Source: Sporosarcina sp. ACRSM (GTDB taxonomy: Bacteria > Bacillota > Bacilli > Bacillales_A > Planococcaceae). Taken from it: a stretch of 64,000 bases of DNA. The notes below the pieces were generated by a model. That model searched no databases. It was not told where the DNA came from and saw only the letters and a program-made list of their open reading frames with translations. Below, one piece after another: positions 31,355 to 39,645 of the stretch (position 1 is the stretch's first letter; each line of letters opens with the position of its first letter). Made by a program: the position numbers and the translations under genes. The stretch is taken from NCBI RefSeq assembly GCF_022346545.1, contig NZ_JAKRNU010000015.1, forward strand, positions 45,938 to 109,937. The letters are read 5' to 3'.

Positions 31355-31626
31355 CGCCATTCTCCCCATTCATTTTCCCTTAAGTATACCATAGACAACT
31401 ATCCGGACAGAAAAAAAGAAAAGATCCTAAATTTAAATTGTCATGAAATCGGTACAATTCAACAAAGTGGATCATGGCGTGATTGATAACGATTAGCACC
31501 CAGAGGTGTTCTTGTAAACAGCAAATATTAAGCATCCAAACAGTCGAAATTTGCGATATGCGAAGTTGTCTAGAGGAAATGAACCATTGTAGTATGAAGC
31601 CAAGCAAATGGAAAGGAGGGAAAACA

Positions 31627-32067
31627 TTGAATCAGGTGGCACTTGTAGGTCGTATTACAAAAGATCTGACACTTCGCAAAGTGTCTGTTGGAAGGGTCCA
31701 AGCCAGCTTCATACTTGCCGTAAACCGCAACTACAAAAATCGACAGGGAGAGGTGGATACAGACTTTGTCCTCTGTACGTTGTGGGGGAAACTCGCTGAG
31801 AATACCGCAAAGCATTGTGGTAAAGGGTCGTTGATCGGCATAGGCGGGAGGATTCAATCTAGGACATACGAACGCGAAGATGCAAGCCGGGTCTATGTAA
31901 CAGAAGTGATCGGTGATGAAATCCGTTTTCTGGCGACAAAAAAACGGAGTACGGAAAACTTGTATGCTGAACCTGTAACGAGTACTGCGCAACCGGCGAC
32001 AAAAGAAAACGAAGCAGCACATTTTCATTTGCCGGCGCGTGAAACAGAAGAATTACCGATTTTCTAA
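31627..32067 (+). CDS. ssbB: Single-stranded DNA-binding protein (SsbB/YwpH position)
   Basis: Binds single-stranded DNA; in B. subtilis the paralogue at this position works in natural transformation. The protein has 146 residues: an OB fold (about 1-105) with NQVALVGRITKDLTLRK, SFILAVNRN and DFVLCTLWGKLAENTAKHCGKG, then a linker and a tip ending EELPIF. B. subtilis SsbB lacks such a tail, so this protein may still recruit partner proteins. The start is TTG 31627 with AAAGGAGGG 6 nt upstream. About 250 nt of non-coding DNA precede it; I found no clear ComK box. Confidence 0.88.
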   Translation: MNQVALVGRITKDLTLRKVSVGRVQASFILAVNRNYKNRQGEVDTDFVLCTLWGKLAENTAKHCGKGSLIGIGGRIQSRTYEREDASRVYVTEVIGDEIRFLATKKRSTENLYAEPVTSTAQPATKENEAAHFHLPARETEELPIF

Positions 32068-32412
32068 CGAGACGACAGACAGCGTCATCTGAAAAAATGG
32101 ATCGACAAGGGGGAAGGATCGCCGGACGACAAGCCGGGGCTATCATAACTGCAATGAGGAATAGGACTACGTAAAAAATGGGGAAATGGAACGCAAACAG
32201 ACTGGGGATCTGAAACGTTCCAATCGTAAACCAAACTCGCCAGATGCAACCGGAGCATCTGCAAAACAACAGTAAAGGGAATAAAAAATACCTCTATCCG
32301 CTTATCAAGCGGATACTTACAGCCACGCTACGCGCATAGAGAGGACATGAAGGCGGAGACCGCTTCTGCCTTCATGCGCCTCATATCACAAATAAAGAAG
32401 GGAATGGGATAG
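32068..32412 (+). other. Gene-free stretch with two hairpins
   Basis: No gene recognised. Near its end are TATCCGCTT/AAGCGGATA (32295-32315) and the larger CATGAAGGC/GCCTTCATG (32346-32376), extended by GAGG/CCTC. They lie in the leader of the small coiled-coil gene and could be regulatory. Confidence 0.5.
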
Positions 32413-32574
32413 ATGCAAACAGTAGAAAAAGAAGTGAAACGATTGGAGATGCAAATCGGACAGCTCGTCACGATTATCGCGAATTTAAATGATCGCCTAA
32501 ATCGGCTTGAGGACAGCGAACGCAAGCAAAAAATAAGGAGCATCCGTAAAATTCAATTGGCAGAACGTCTTTAA
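32413..32574 (+). CDS. Small coiled-coil protein, 53 residues
   Basis: ATG 32413 to TAA 32574, preceded by GAAGGGAATGGG. The predicted product starts MQTVEKEVKRLEMQIGQL and has hydrophobic residues at heptad spacing (L, I, V, I, L, L, L) over the first 35 residues, then a basic end. It is probably a short coiled coil. It has no recognised homologue and lies before the convergent helicase gene. Confidence 0.5.
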   Translation: MQTVEKEVKRLEMQIGQLVTIIANLNDRLNRLEDSERKQKIRSIRKIQLAERL

Positions 32575-32592
32575 TGAACTGGGGAAAATCCG

Positions 32593-32628
32593 AAAAAAAG
32601 ACCCCGGAGCAATTGAAGCCCCGAGGTC
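32593..32628 (-). terminator. Terminator of the ywqB-ywqA operon (minus strand)
   Basis: On the minus strand, GACCTCGG/CCGGGGTC (one T-G pair) is followed by seven T. Confidence 0.8.
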
Positions 32629-32639
32629 GTTTTACATAT

Positions 32640-35381
32640 TCAGCGATCAAATGAGAGGAGATCATCCAGTTCACGATCGGTCAATTCGGTCAACCATTGA
32701 CTCGATTGGATAAGGTCTGCGGACAGTGCCGCTTTCTCCTCAAGCATTTTATCAATCTTTTCTTCAATCGTCCCGATCGTCACAAATTTATGGACATGGA
32801 CGAACTTCGTCTGACCGATACGATAAGCACGATCTGTCGCCTGATTTTCCACTGCCGGATTCCACCAACGATCCGCATGGAGGACATGATTGGCGCCTGT
32901 TAAATTTAAACCGGTGCCCCCGGCTTTCAAGGAGAGAATGAAGATCGGAAACTCACCGTCTTGGAACGCTTCCACTAAACGATCGCGTTGTCCTTTAGGC
33001 ATGCTGCCCGTCAGGAAAGGTGCATCGATCGCATATAACTCGGACAGGCATTGCCGGATCAATTGCCCCATTCCGATATATTGGGTGAAAATAAGACATT
33101 GTTCGCCATTACCGGCAATCTCTCCAGCCATGGAGACGATGCGATCCAGCTTCTCCGAGCGGGACATCATTTGCATCGCTGGAGCATTTGGCTCTTTTAA
33201 GAATAAAGCCGGATGGTTACAAAGCTGCTTTAATCGGCTTAACATTTTTAAGATGAGACCTTTCCGCTCAAAACCGGTGAGCGTCTCCAACTTGAACTTC
33301 GTCTCTTCCAGAAAGCTTTCATACAGAGCCGCCTGTTCGGTCGTCAACGGACAATACTCGTTCTGTTCGAGCTTTTTCGGCAAGTTGAGTTGCAGATCAG
33401 GGTCATTCTTCGTTCTGCGCAAAAGGAATGGCCGGATTTTAGCCCGGAGCTTTCTTTTCACAGCTTCGGAATCATCGCGTTCGATCGGAATGATATAATC
33501 ATCCGTGAATTTCCGGAAACCGCCGAAATACCCTTTATGGATAAAATCGAAAATGGCCCATAACTCGGACAAGCGGTTTTCAATGGGGGTGCCTGTCAAA
33601 GCGATATGATGTTGGCCATGAAGCTTCCGAATGGCACGCGATTGCTTCGTCTGCATATTTTTGATGTTTTGGGCTTCGTCGAGTGTAATACTCGCGAATT
33701 CCGTTTCCGCAAGCATCTCGCCATCTTGGGTGCTCGTACCGTATGTCGTGAGAATGATATCGGGCTTCAGTTGCTCGATCCGCTCTTGGAATTGTTCATC
33801 TTTTGCACGGGACGGTCCGTAATGGGTATAGACGGAAAGCGCCGGTGCAAACCGTTCAATCTCTTTTTGCCAGTTGCCGAGAACGCTGGTCGGACAGATG
33901 ATCAAAGAGGGGGTGGCAGTCTCTGTTCTGCCATGCACGTTCAGTAAATACGTAATGAGCTGAATCGTTTTTCCAAGCCCCATATCATCCGCCAAGCACG
34001 CACCGAAATGGTTATCCCGCATGAAAACGAGCCAATTATAGCCATCTTCTTGATAGGGCCGTAATTCGGCATGTAAGTCTTCTGAAATGCCTGCAGCAGG
34101 AAGTCCTTTCTTTTCAGACAGCATTTCCATATAGTTGCGCAGCGACTGTTGCATGGTGAAGGCGAAAAGTGGGTCATCCAGTTCTTCATCTTCCTCAAGA
34201 GGAACAAATTCCTCAGGGATGTCTTGGAATAAAAGATCTTTTACCGTCCATTCTCCGGCATCCGCCCGGTCCATCAATTCGCGGATTTTCTTCAGCCAGA
34301 GTGGATCGATATGGAACCATTGGTCGCCAGCGCGAATATATTCCCGGTTCTCGTCTACGAGTTTACGGAAAGTATCTTGGTCAATCGCATGCCCGGCAAG
34401 CGAGAAATTCCAGTCGAAAGAAAGGACTTCATCCAAGCCGGTTGCGGATTTATATGAATGGGTATTTGCATTGGTCCGAATCCGCATTTTCGATTCGGTA
34501 ACGGACTTCAGCCATGCAGGCAAAATGATCGGATAACCGAATGACTGCAACAAGGCTAAATCATGTTGGAGAAATAAACGGACTTCGGCATCTGCCATCG
34601 ATTGGGATAAAAAACTTTCCCCGACGGAAAGGTCAACGGATGCGATAAAAGACGTCATTTCCGCTTGCCGTTTTGCAATCTCTTCAGCATACGGCTTCCA
34701 TTTCGCGGGCAGTGCTTCCTCGATAGGTGCAAGTAATTTACGGACAGCAGGTGCCCAGTGCGTACCGCGTTCGCTGACAATGACGGTTTCGAGCAGCCAC
34801 TCACTATCCGAATCATCTTCAGGCTCGGTCAGACGGAAAGCGACGTTGACCGGAATAGTAGAACTGGATTCGCCGGGCCATCCAAATTGTTTCAGATGCG
34901 GCAAGAGAGCAGGGAATTGATCGGGATGAATGGCAGTCGTCATCAGCTTGCCACGGACGGCATCGCGTATGAAATGGGCCGCCTCTTTTGAAATACCTGC
35001 TTGATCGTAGTTGAAACGGATATCGTCACCGTCAACTTCAGCATAGTTCCAGATGTCTCCCTTCATCCAGGCATCAGATGCTTCTTGAATGGAAGTGATG
35101 GCAGCAATGTCTTTCTTAGACGCCCCCTGAAAGGATACATAGGGATGCATATCGGCAAAAGCATGTAGCAACTGATCGGCTCGCAATTGCAAATGCTGTT
35201 CATCCATCTGGGCAAGCAGGCCGAACAGTTCTCGTTCATTGCTGAAAAATAAATAAGTAACCAGTTCATCAGGTGTCAATGTATAATCATGCTCGTCTTT
35301 GGCGAGCAGCGTGAATTGCCCCTCATCTGTCCGTTCGATATCCAGTTGGAGAGTACGTTTTAATGTGAATTGTTCATTCAT
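32640..35381 (-). CDS. ywqA: SNF2-family helicase YwqA
   Basis: A DNA-dependent ATPase of 913 residues. The N-terminal 440 residues hold a bacterial SNF2-associated domain. The motor follows: Walker A DDMGLGKTIQL, IICPTSVLGNWQKE, DEAQ box LDEAQNIKN, and the helicase C lobe with SLKAGGTGLNLTGANHVLHADRWWNPAVE and QATDRAYRIGQ. Such proteins translocate on duplex DNA and remodel proteins on it. Its start overlaps the ywqB stop (ATGA), so the two are translated together, as in B. subtilis. Involvement in DNA repair or recombination is inferred. Confidence 0.93.
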   Translation of the reverse strand: MNEQFTLKRTLQLDIERTDEGQFTLLAKDEHDYTLTPDELVTYLFFSNERELFGLLAQMDEQHLQLRADQLLHAFADMHPYVSFQGASKKDIAAITSIQEASDAWMKGDIWNYAEVDGDDIRFNYDQAGISKEAAHFIRDAVRGKLMTTAIHPDQFPALLPHLKQFGWPGESSSTIPVNVAFRLTEPEDDSDSEWLLETVIVSERGTHWAPAVRKLLAPIEEALPAKWKPYAEEIAKRQAEMTSFIASVDLSVGESFLSQSMADAEVRLFLQHDLALLQSFGYPIILPAWLKSVTESKMRIRTNANTHSYKSATGLDEVLSFDWNFSLAGHAIDQDTFRKLVDENREYIRAGDQWFHIDPLWLKKIRELMDRADAGEWTVKDLLFQDIPEEFVPLEEDEELDDPLFAFTMQQSLRNYMEMLSEKKGLPAAGISEDLHAELRPYQEDGYNWLVFMRDNHFGACLADDMGLGKTIQLITYLLNVHGRTETATPSLIICPTSVLGNWQKEIERFAPALSVYTHYGPSRAKDEQFQERIEQLKPDIILTTYGTSTQDGEMLAETEFASITLDEAQNIKNMQTKQSRAIRKLHGQHHIALTGTPIENRLSELWAIFDFIHKGYFGGFRKFTDDYIIPIERDDSEAVKRKLRAKIRPFLLRRTKNDPDLQLNLPKKLEQNEYCPLTTEQAALYESFLEETKFKLETLTGFERKGLILKMLSRLKQLCNHPALFLKEPNAPAMQMMSRSEKLDRIVSMAGEIAGNGEQCLIFTQYIGMGQLIRQCLSELYAIDAPFLTGSMPKGQRDRLVEAFQDGEFPIFILSLKAGGTGLNLTGANHVLHADRWWNPAVENQATDRAYRIGQTKFVHVHKFVTIGTIEEKIDKMLEEKAALSADLIQSSQWLTELTDRELDDLLSFDR

Positions 35382-36958
35382 AAGTTCAGATTTCCCTTCT
35401 CCATCTCTTCCATCAACGCGCGCAGCCTGCGGTTTTTTTCACGCACGGTATCGATATATTGATTCCAAAAATCGATTTTCCCACTTTTTTTCGCTCCGGT
35501 TTTCATTCTCTTGAATAATTTGACCGCCCGTCGATAGCTATGGCGATTTTTTTCCTGTATGCATTTCAGGGCATACGTATGGAGAAGAGGCATGACGGCA
35601 ATCGGGTCTTTCGACAAAGCCAATTTCAATCCCCCGGCATCCGCACTATCCAAAGAAACGCCATAGCGGTGCATCAGCGCTGCCCATTCGGCAAAGCGTT
35701 CCCGTTCAACAAGGAAATCGGCATAGACATCCACACCGGCACTGCCATATTGGGAAAACATATTTTCCCGCAATGCTTCGGGGAAATCGGCCGCTTCGAG
35801 TAACCCATCGATCGTGCGAACAAATGAAGGCCGATTGGAAATGGCGATCGCATTGTTCACATATTCGCCGATGAATGGGGAAATCGCATGCATCATAACG
35901 GATAGCGTCTCAAGTTCTTCCAAACCGTCCGCCAGTTGGGCAAGTGGAAGCCACAGTTCGACATGATTCGCATCCATCTCTTTGGCAAGCTCTTCCACTT
36001 CTTCGGGATTGCCTTGCAACAAGTGGAAAAAGGCGATGAAGATACGGGCTTCATCAGAAGGGTCCTTTGAAAGAATCGCCATTTCAGTAGCACGTTCTTT
36101 CGGGTTAGGATAAAGATTTTCCCAAAAGAGGCGATACACTTGGAAGCGTTTCTCAAAAAGGCCGGGATGCCGAAGTGCAAATGTCCGGACAAGTTCTTTT
36201 AAACGTTCATGGAAGGCATCCGTTTCAAACAGTTTAGGCTTCGCGCCGATTGCAGAAATGCAAGCTTGCAGTTTATCAAGCTGCTCGATCAGCCAATTTT
36301 GGATATACCATTTGCCATATTGAAAAGAGGCGAAATTGCCGTTTAAGTGAGTTTGTATATAAGCCCAACCTGCATCCAATAGATGCAAGCGATAGTACAG
36401 CTCAAATAGCGGTTTCCACTCCCATTCAAACGGGCTGAGCGGAATCGCTTTTTGGTCAATTAGGGAAGACTCATGGATGAAAATACCGGGATTATCGGAT
36501 TGATCAAACGTTCGAAGTGGTTGGGTTAAACGTGACAGAACGTCAATCCATGCATCGGGCGTGCGCTCGGATATGGACAGGGCCAGTTGTTGCGATTCGG
36601 CTCTTCGCCATTCATGCAGCCAGTCCGTCAAAGAATGGAATTGGGAATAGAGATGAAAAACAGTAGCGATCCGATGCGAGCACCAGCCGGAGGAGCCGCA
36701 AGTGCATGCCGTCTCCATGCGGTCGAATGAGAGCCGGACATCCGCAGGGACGCCAGCTTCCAAGGAGATCATGAAGTCTTCCGGATTTGCTCCATAGCGA
36801 TAAGATGTTATCGCATTATTTCGCACGAGCGTGACGGCCCGTCTAATTGCAAGCGCATCGGCTTCTATTTCAGGCCGGAGAGTATGTTGGATTTCATACA
36901 TAAAGTCGGAAATTTGATTTTCGTGCAGGTAGGAAATGCGTTCTACCGTCATGTTCAT
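35378..36958 (-). CDS. ywqB: SWIM zinc-finger protein YwqB
   Basis: The protein has 526 residues with a SWIM zinc finger near the N-terminus (CTCGSSGWCSHR, pattern CxCx6CxH), a nucleic-acid or protein binding module. The remainder is long, helical and repeat-like with no enzymatic motif. It is co-translated with the SNF2 helicase (4-base ATGA overlap), so it is the probable partner or loader. The start at 36958 has a GAGGGAG ribosome site on the minus strand. Confidence 0.88.
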   Translation of the reverse strand: MNMTVERISYLHENQISDFMYEIQHTLRPEIEADALAIRRAVTLVRNNAITSYRYGANPEDFMISLEAGVPADVRLSFDRMETACTCGSSGWCSHRIATVFHLYSQFHSLTDWLHEWRRAESQQLALSISERTPDAWIDVLSRLTQPLRTFDQSDNPGIFIHESSLIDQKAIPLSPFEWEWKPLFELYYRLHLLDAGWAYIQTHLNGNFASFQYGKWYIQNWLIEQLDKLQACISAIGAKPKLFETDAFHERLKELVRTFALRHPGLFEKRFQVYRLFWENLYPNPKERATEMAILSKDPSDEARIFIAFFHLLQGNPEEVEELAKEMDANHVELWLPLAQLADGLEELETLSVMMHAISPFIGEYVNNAIAISNRPSFVRTIDGLLEAADFPEALRENMFSQYGSAGVDVYADFLVERERFAEWAALMHRYGVSLDSADAGGLKLALSKDPIAVMPLLHTYALKCIQEKNRHSYRRAVKLFKRMKTGAKKSGKIDFWNQYIDTVREKNRRLRALMEEMEKGNLNL

Positions 36959-37024
36959 TGGACCACTCCCTCAGAAAAGCATTCCCTCCATTATACCGCT
37001 TTTCAGCCCGGGAGTTAAATAATC

Positions 37025-37474
37025 TCATTCGGTATCTTGTTCTTTTACATATTTCAGGAACAATGAAAGCAGCGCTTTATTGGAATTCAAGTAATTTCGC
37101 CGATCCTTTTTCGTCATTTGCGAAATGATCGCCACAAATTCCCTGAGTTCTGGACTTTCTTCAAACAATTCCCGATGCCGATCGATAAAACTGTCCATAT
37201 ATTTATCCTGCACTTCTGCCGCTTTGACGGGTTGCGAAATGTGAGGGTCCCGTACTGCTTTTAAAGGTGTGCCAAGGATCATGGCCAAAAAGTAATCGTC
37301 CGGAATGGAAAAAGTCTCTTTGACGATGGGAAGCAAATCATTAGGGAATCCCCGTTCACTCCGTTCATAGTTCGATAAGGCAGCCGGATCGATTTTTAAC
37401 TCATAGGCCGCTTCAAGCTGTTTCATACGCAAATATTCTTCTCGATATTCCTTGAATTGTTTACCAAAATGCAT
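37025..37474 (-). CDS. XRE-family helix-turn-helix regulator
   Basis: The protein has 149 residues. An N-terminal Cro/C1-type helix-turn-helix (about 5-60: QLEAAYELKIDPAALSNYERSERGFP) is followed by a charged helical domain. It lies 66 nt upstream of ywqB on the same strand and could be in the same transcript. It is divergent from the 37666 gene, so either side could be its target. AGAGGGG precedes the ATG. Confidence 0.85.
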   Translation of the reverse strand: MHFGKQFKEYREEYLRMKQLEAAYELKIDPAALSNYERSERGFPNDLLPIVKETFSIPDDYFLAMILGTPLKAVRDPHISQPVKAAEVQDKYMDSFIDRHRELFEESPELREFVAIISQMTKKDRRNYLNSNKALLSLFLKYVKEQDTE

Positions 37475-37665
37475 AACCGTTTACCCCTCTCTTTTTTGAC
37501 AACCGTATAAAAGTAAGAGAGGAATTAATTCAAAACCGACAAAACGTTGATAAATATTTGGAATACGTTGGTTTTCTTGAAATAAAGGAAAAATATTGTA
37601 AGTATAATAGATAAATTTACTCATATCAAAAATCATTACTTTCAGCATGATCGGAGGAATGGAAA

Positions 37666-38013
37666 ATGGAAGAATACGTAGTGACGATACCTAATCTGGA
37701 ATCACTTTTTTTCGAAACGAAAGATCTGTATGAAAACATCACCCAATTAGTAAATCAGACATCTAATCCATCGAGCAATCTCATATACTTAAAAGAAGAA
37801 CGCAAATTGTATCTTCGATCAGTGTCATTCGGTACGCTGGCTTTTCAATTTGTTTCACTTGACTTTGAAAACAACCAGATCCACTTCAAATGCTCGGACG
37901 ATTCAATCGGAGATGCCAATCGACAAATCTACGAATTTCTCTCGACTTTACGCTGGAATTTTCAGCCGAAGAAAATGTCTTACGTCATGGAAAGAAGGGC
38001 GAAGTTCAACTAA
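37666..38013 (+). CDS. Hypothetical protein, 115 residues
   Basis: Not recognised. An alpha/beta-looking soluble protein starting MEEYVVTIPNLESLF, with no signal peptide, membrane segment or motif. A good GGAGG ribosome site precedes ATG 37666. A TATAAT at 37603-37608 lies upstream but its TTGAAA is 20 bp away. It is followed 105 nt later by a gene with its own promoter. Confidence 0.65.
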   Translation: MEEYVVTIPNLESLFFETKDLYENITQLVNQTSNPSSNLIYLKEERKLYLRSVSFGTLAFQFVSLDFENNQIHFKCSDDSIGDANRQIYEFLSTLRWNFQPKKMSYVMERRAKFN

Positions 38014-38051
38014 AAAAACATCTAGAATTGAATAGAAACGAGGCAATATCA

Positions 38052-38081
38052 TTCACAAATTAGCCACAAATGTGATAGAAT
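38052..38081 (+). promoter_or_regulatory. SigA promoter of the 38119 gene
   Basis: TTCACA, an 18-bp spacer and TGATAGAAT, an extended -10 (TGn plus TAGAAT). Confidence 0.55.
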
Positions 38082-38118
38082 ATTAATAATCGGAATATTC
38101 AATAACGGAGGGAGAAAG

Positions 38119-38574
38119 ATGCTATCAATCCAGAGAGTCACCCCATTTTTTACATCCCAAGAGGATTTCCGTTTACGCCTTGTGTTCGCTTACCAGTATT
38201 TCTCCATTGTCAAAGGTGGTGAGGTATTCCAGTTCATACCTTCTGAAGGAAAAGAAATTGTCATCAATATGAAGAGCTTACAAGTCGAAAACCTAGGGGA
38301 AGTGTTTGTGTTCCAACGGGGCAACCGATTTATTCGACTACCTTTGTATCAATTGCTCCTCATATCAGATCTCCACACGCATTTGGCAATTATTCTGGAA
38401 GGGGCGGTCAATATGGAAACAGAAGAAAAAATGCCGGAAGTCGTCATCCTGGAAGCGGAAGGGATTATTGAACAGTTGGAAGCGGAGAACAGGTTACGGA
38501 TGATCGATTATGCACTTGAAACAGATAATGTACAGATGTTCAATGAACTAACGGAAGGACTGCAGCAAAAGTGA
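38119..38574 (+). CDS. IDEAL-domain-like hypothetical protein
   Basis: The protein has 151 residues. The N-terminal two-thirds are beta-rich and of unknown type. The C-terminal 25 residues, LRMIDYALETDNVQMFNEL, resemble the IDEAL motif (a short helix found at the end of several small Firmicute proteins, including YpiB-like ones). The protein has its own promoter and a clear terminator. The IDEAL call rests on this short stretch only. Confidence 0.55.
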   Translation: MLSIQRVTPFFTSQEDFRLRLVFAYQYFSIVKGGEVFQFIPSEGKEIVINMKSLQVENLGEVFVFQRGNRFIRLPLYQLLLISDLHTHLAIILEGAVNMETEEKMPEVVILEAEGIIEQLEAENRLRMIDYALETDNVQMFNELTEGLQQK

Positions 38575-38593
38575 ATAATGAAACTTGAAAAGG

Positions 38594-38630
38594 CACCTGT
38601 CGAAGAGCATTTAACGATAGGTGTTTTTTT
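38594..38630 (+). terminator. Terminator after the 38119 gene
   Basis: Stem CACCTGTCG/CGATAGGTG (one G-T pair), then eight T. Confidence 0.88.
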
Positions 38631-38949
38631 TGATTTTGTTTAAGGGAAATAACAGTGAAATTGTCAATAGGACGAGGAGACTCTCTTGTGGCAGTTCGCC
38701 CTTCTTCCTCGATGTCTGCACAAATGTCGATTTCCCGGGAAATAAGTGAAAGGGAAATTTCCCGATGAATCGATCAGATTTTATTTATTCAGCCGATAGC
38801 GATTTGAAAAGAAGAGGATGAAAAGTGGCCAACATCTCCATCATTTTCACGCTCTAACGTTGCAAAACTCTCAATTTTTGCTAAAGTAATCTATAGGATA
38901 CTATGATTTACACAAATTCAGCGATGGTTAGCAGAAAGGGATTACCGCT
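38631..38949. other. Gene-free stretch with two GGGAAATTTCCC-type palindromes
   Basis: No gene. Two perfect palindromes, ATTTCCCGGGAAAT (38730-38743) and GGGAAATTTCCC (38752-38763), lie 8 bp apart and share the half-site GGGAAAT. They are flanked by TCGAT and ATCGA, and look like a dimeric protein's operator. They are about 190 bp before the next gene. Confidence 0.55.
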
Positions 38950-39645
38950 ATGTTTTTCGACTTTAAATTTTGGCATTTCCTGACGGACCCCCAGCAGTTG
39001 TCGAGCCGACTTCAAACATCCGAGATGCGCGGCTTCAACAAACGTGTAGCGGCGGTCTTTCTATTTGGCATCCTCCTATTCGCCTTTCGCGAAATATGGG
39101 GAATGGGCACGGAATCCATTACACCGTTACTCCCGACAATGACAGCGACCGATTATACAATTGCGCGCTATGCTTCATTGCTCGGCACGATTCTATGGGC
39201 ACTTGTCTATCTGTCCTTTCATTTCTTCGGTTTTGCCTACATACTGAGCCTGCTTACAGCGATTCCGTTTCAAAAGCTTCTGCCAATGCAATTGCTGATG
39301 ACAGGATTATTATTAATTGAAAAAACATTGGTCTTGAGCGTCTTTATGGTGAAAGGCGCGACTGCAAGTGTTTCGTTTTTGTCTTTTGGGCCACTTGCCG
39401 TTACATTTCTAGATTCTTATTATCTTATCTTATTTCTCAATCAATTGACCATCACGACTGCTTTGATTCTGACCTTCCAGTATCGATTTATCCGTTCCTA
39501 TAACGGAATCACTGAAAGAAAAGGCTGGTTCTGGATCTTATTTGGCCTCCATATTGGAATGGCACTCATCGTGGCAAGTATGGGTCTGATTCCATTTGAA
39601 AGTCTATTTCATTCACTTGTAGAAAGAGGTGTCGGCCATGAATAA
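38950..39645 (+). CDS. Multi-pass membrane protein (Yip1-like)
   Basis: The protein has 231 residues with about five membrane helices after an N-terminal soluble segment that starts MFFDFKFWHFLTDPQ. The pattern (short N-terminal domain, five helices) is that of YIP1-like proteins often paired with HlyD-type adaptors. Its stop overlaps the adaptor's start by 8 nt, so the two are coupled. The function is not known. Two operator-like palindromes lie upstream. Confidence 0.6.
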   Translation: MFFDFKFWHFLTDPQQLSSRLQTSEMRGFNKRVAAVFLFGILLFAFREIWGMGTESITPLLPTMTATDYTIARYASLLGTILWALVYLSFHFFGFAYILSLLTAIPFQKLLPMQLLMTGLLLIEKTLVLSVFMVKGATASVSFLSFGPLAVTFLDSYYLILFLNQLTITTALILTFQYRFIRSYNGITERKGWFWILFGLHIGMALIVASMGLIPFESLFHSLVERGVGHE

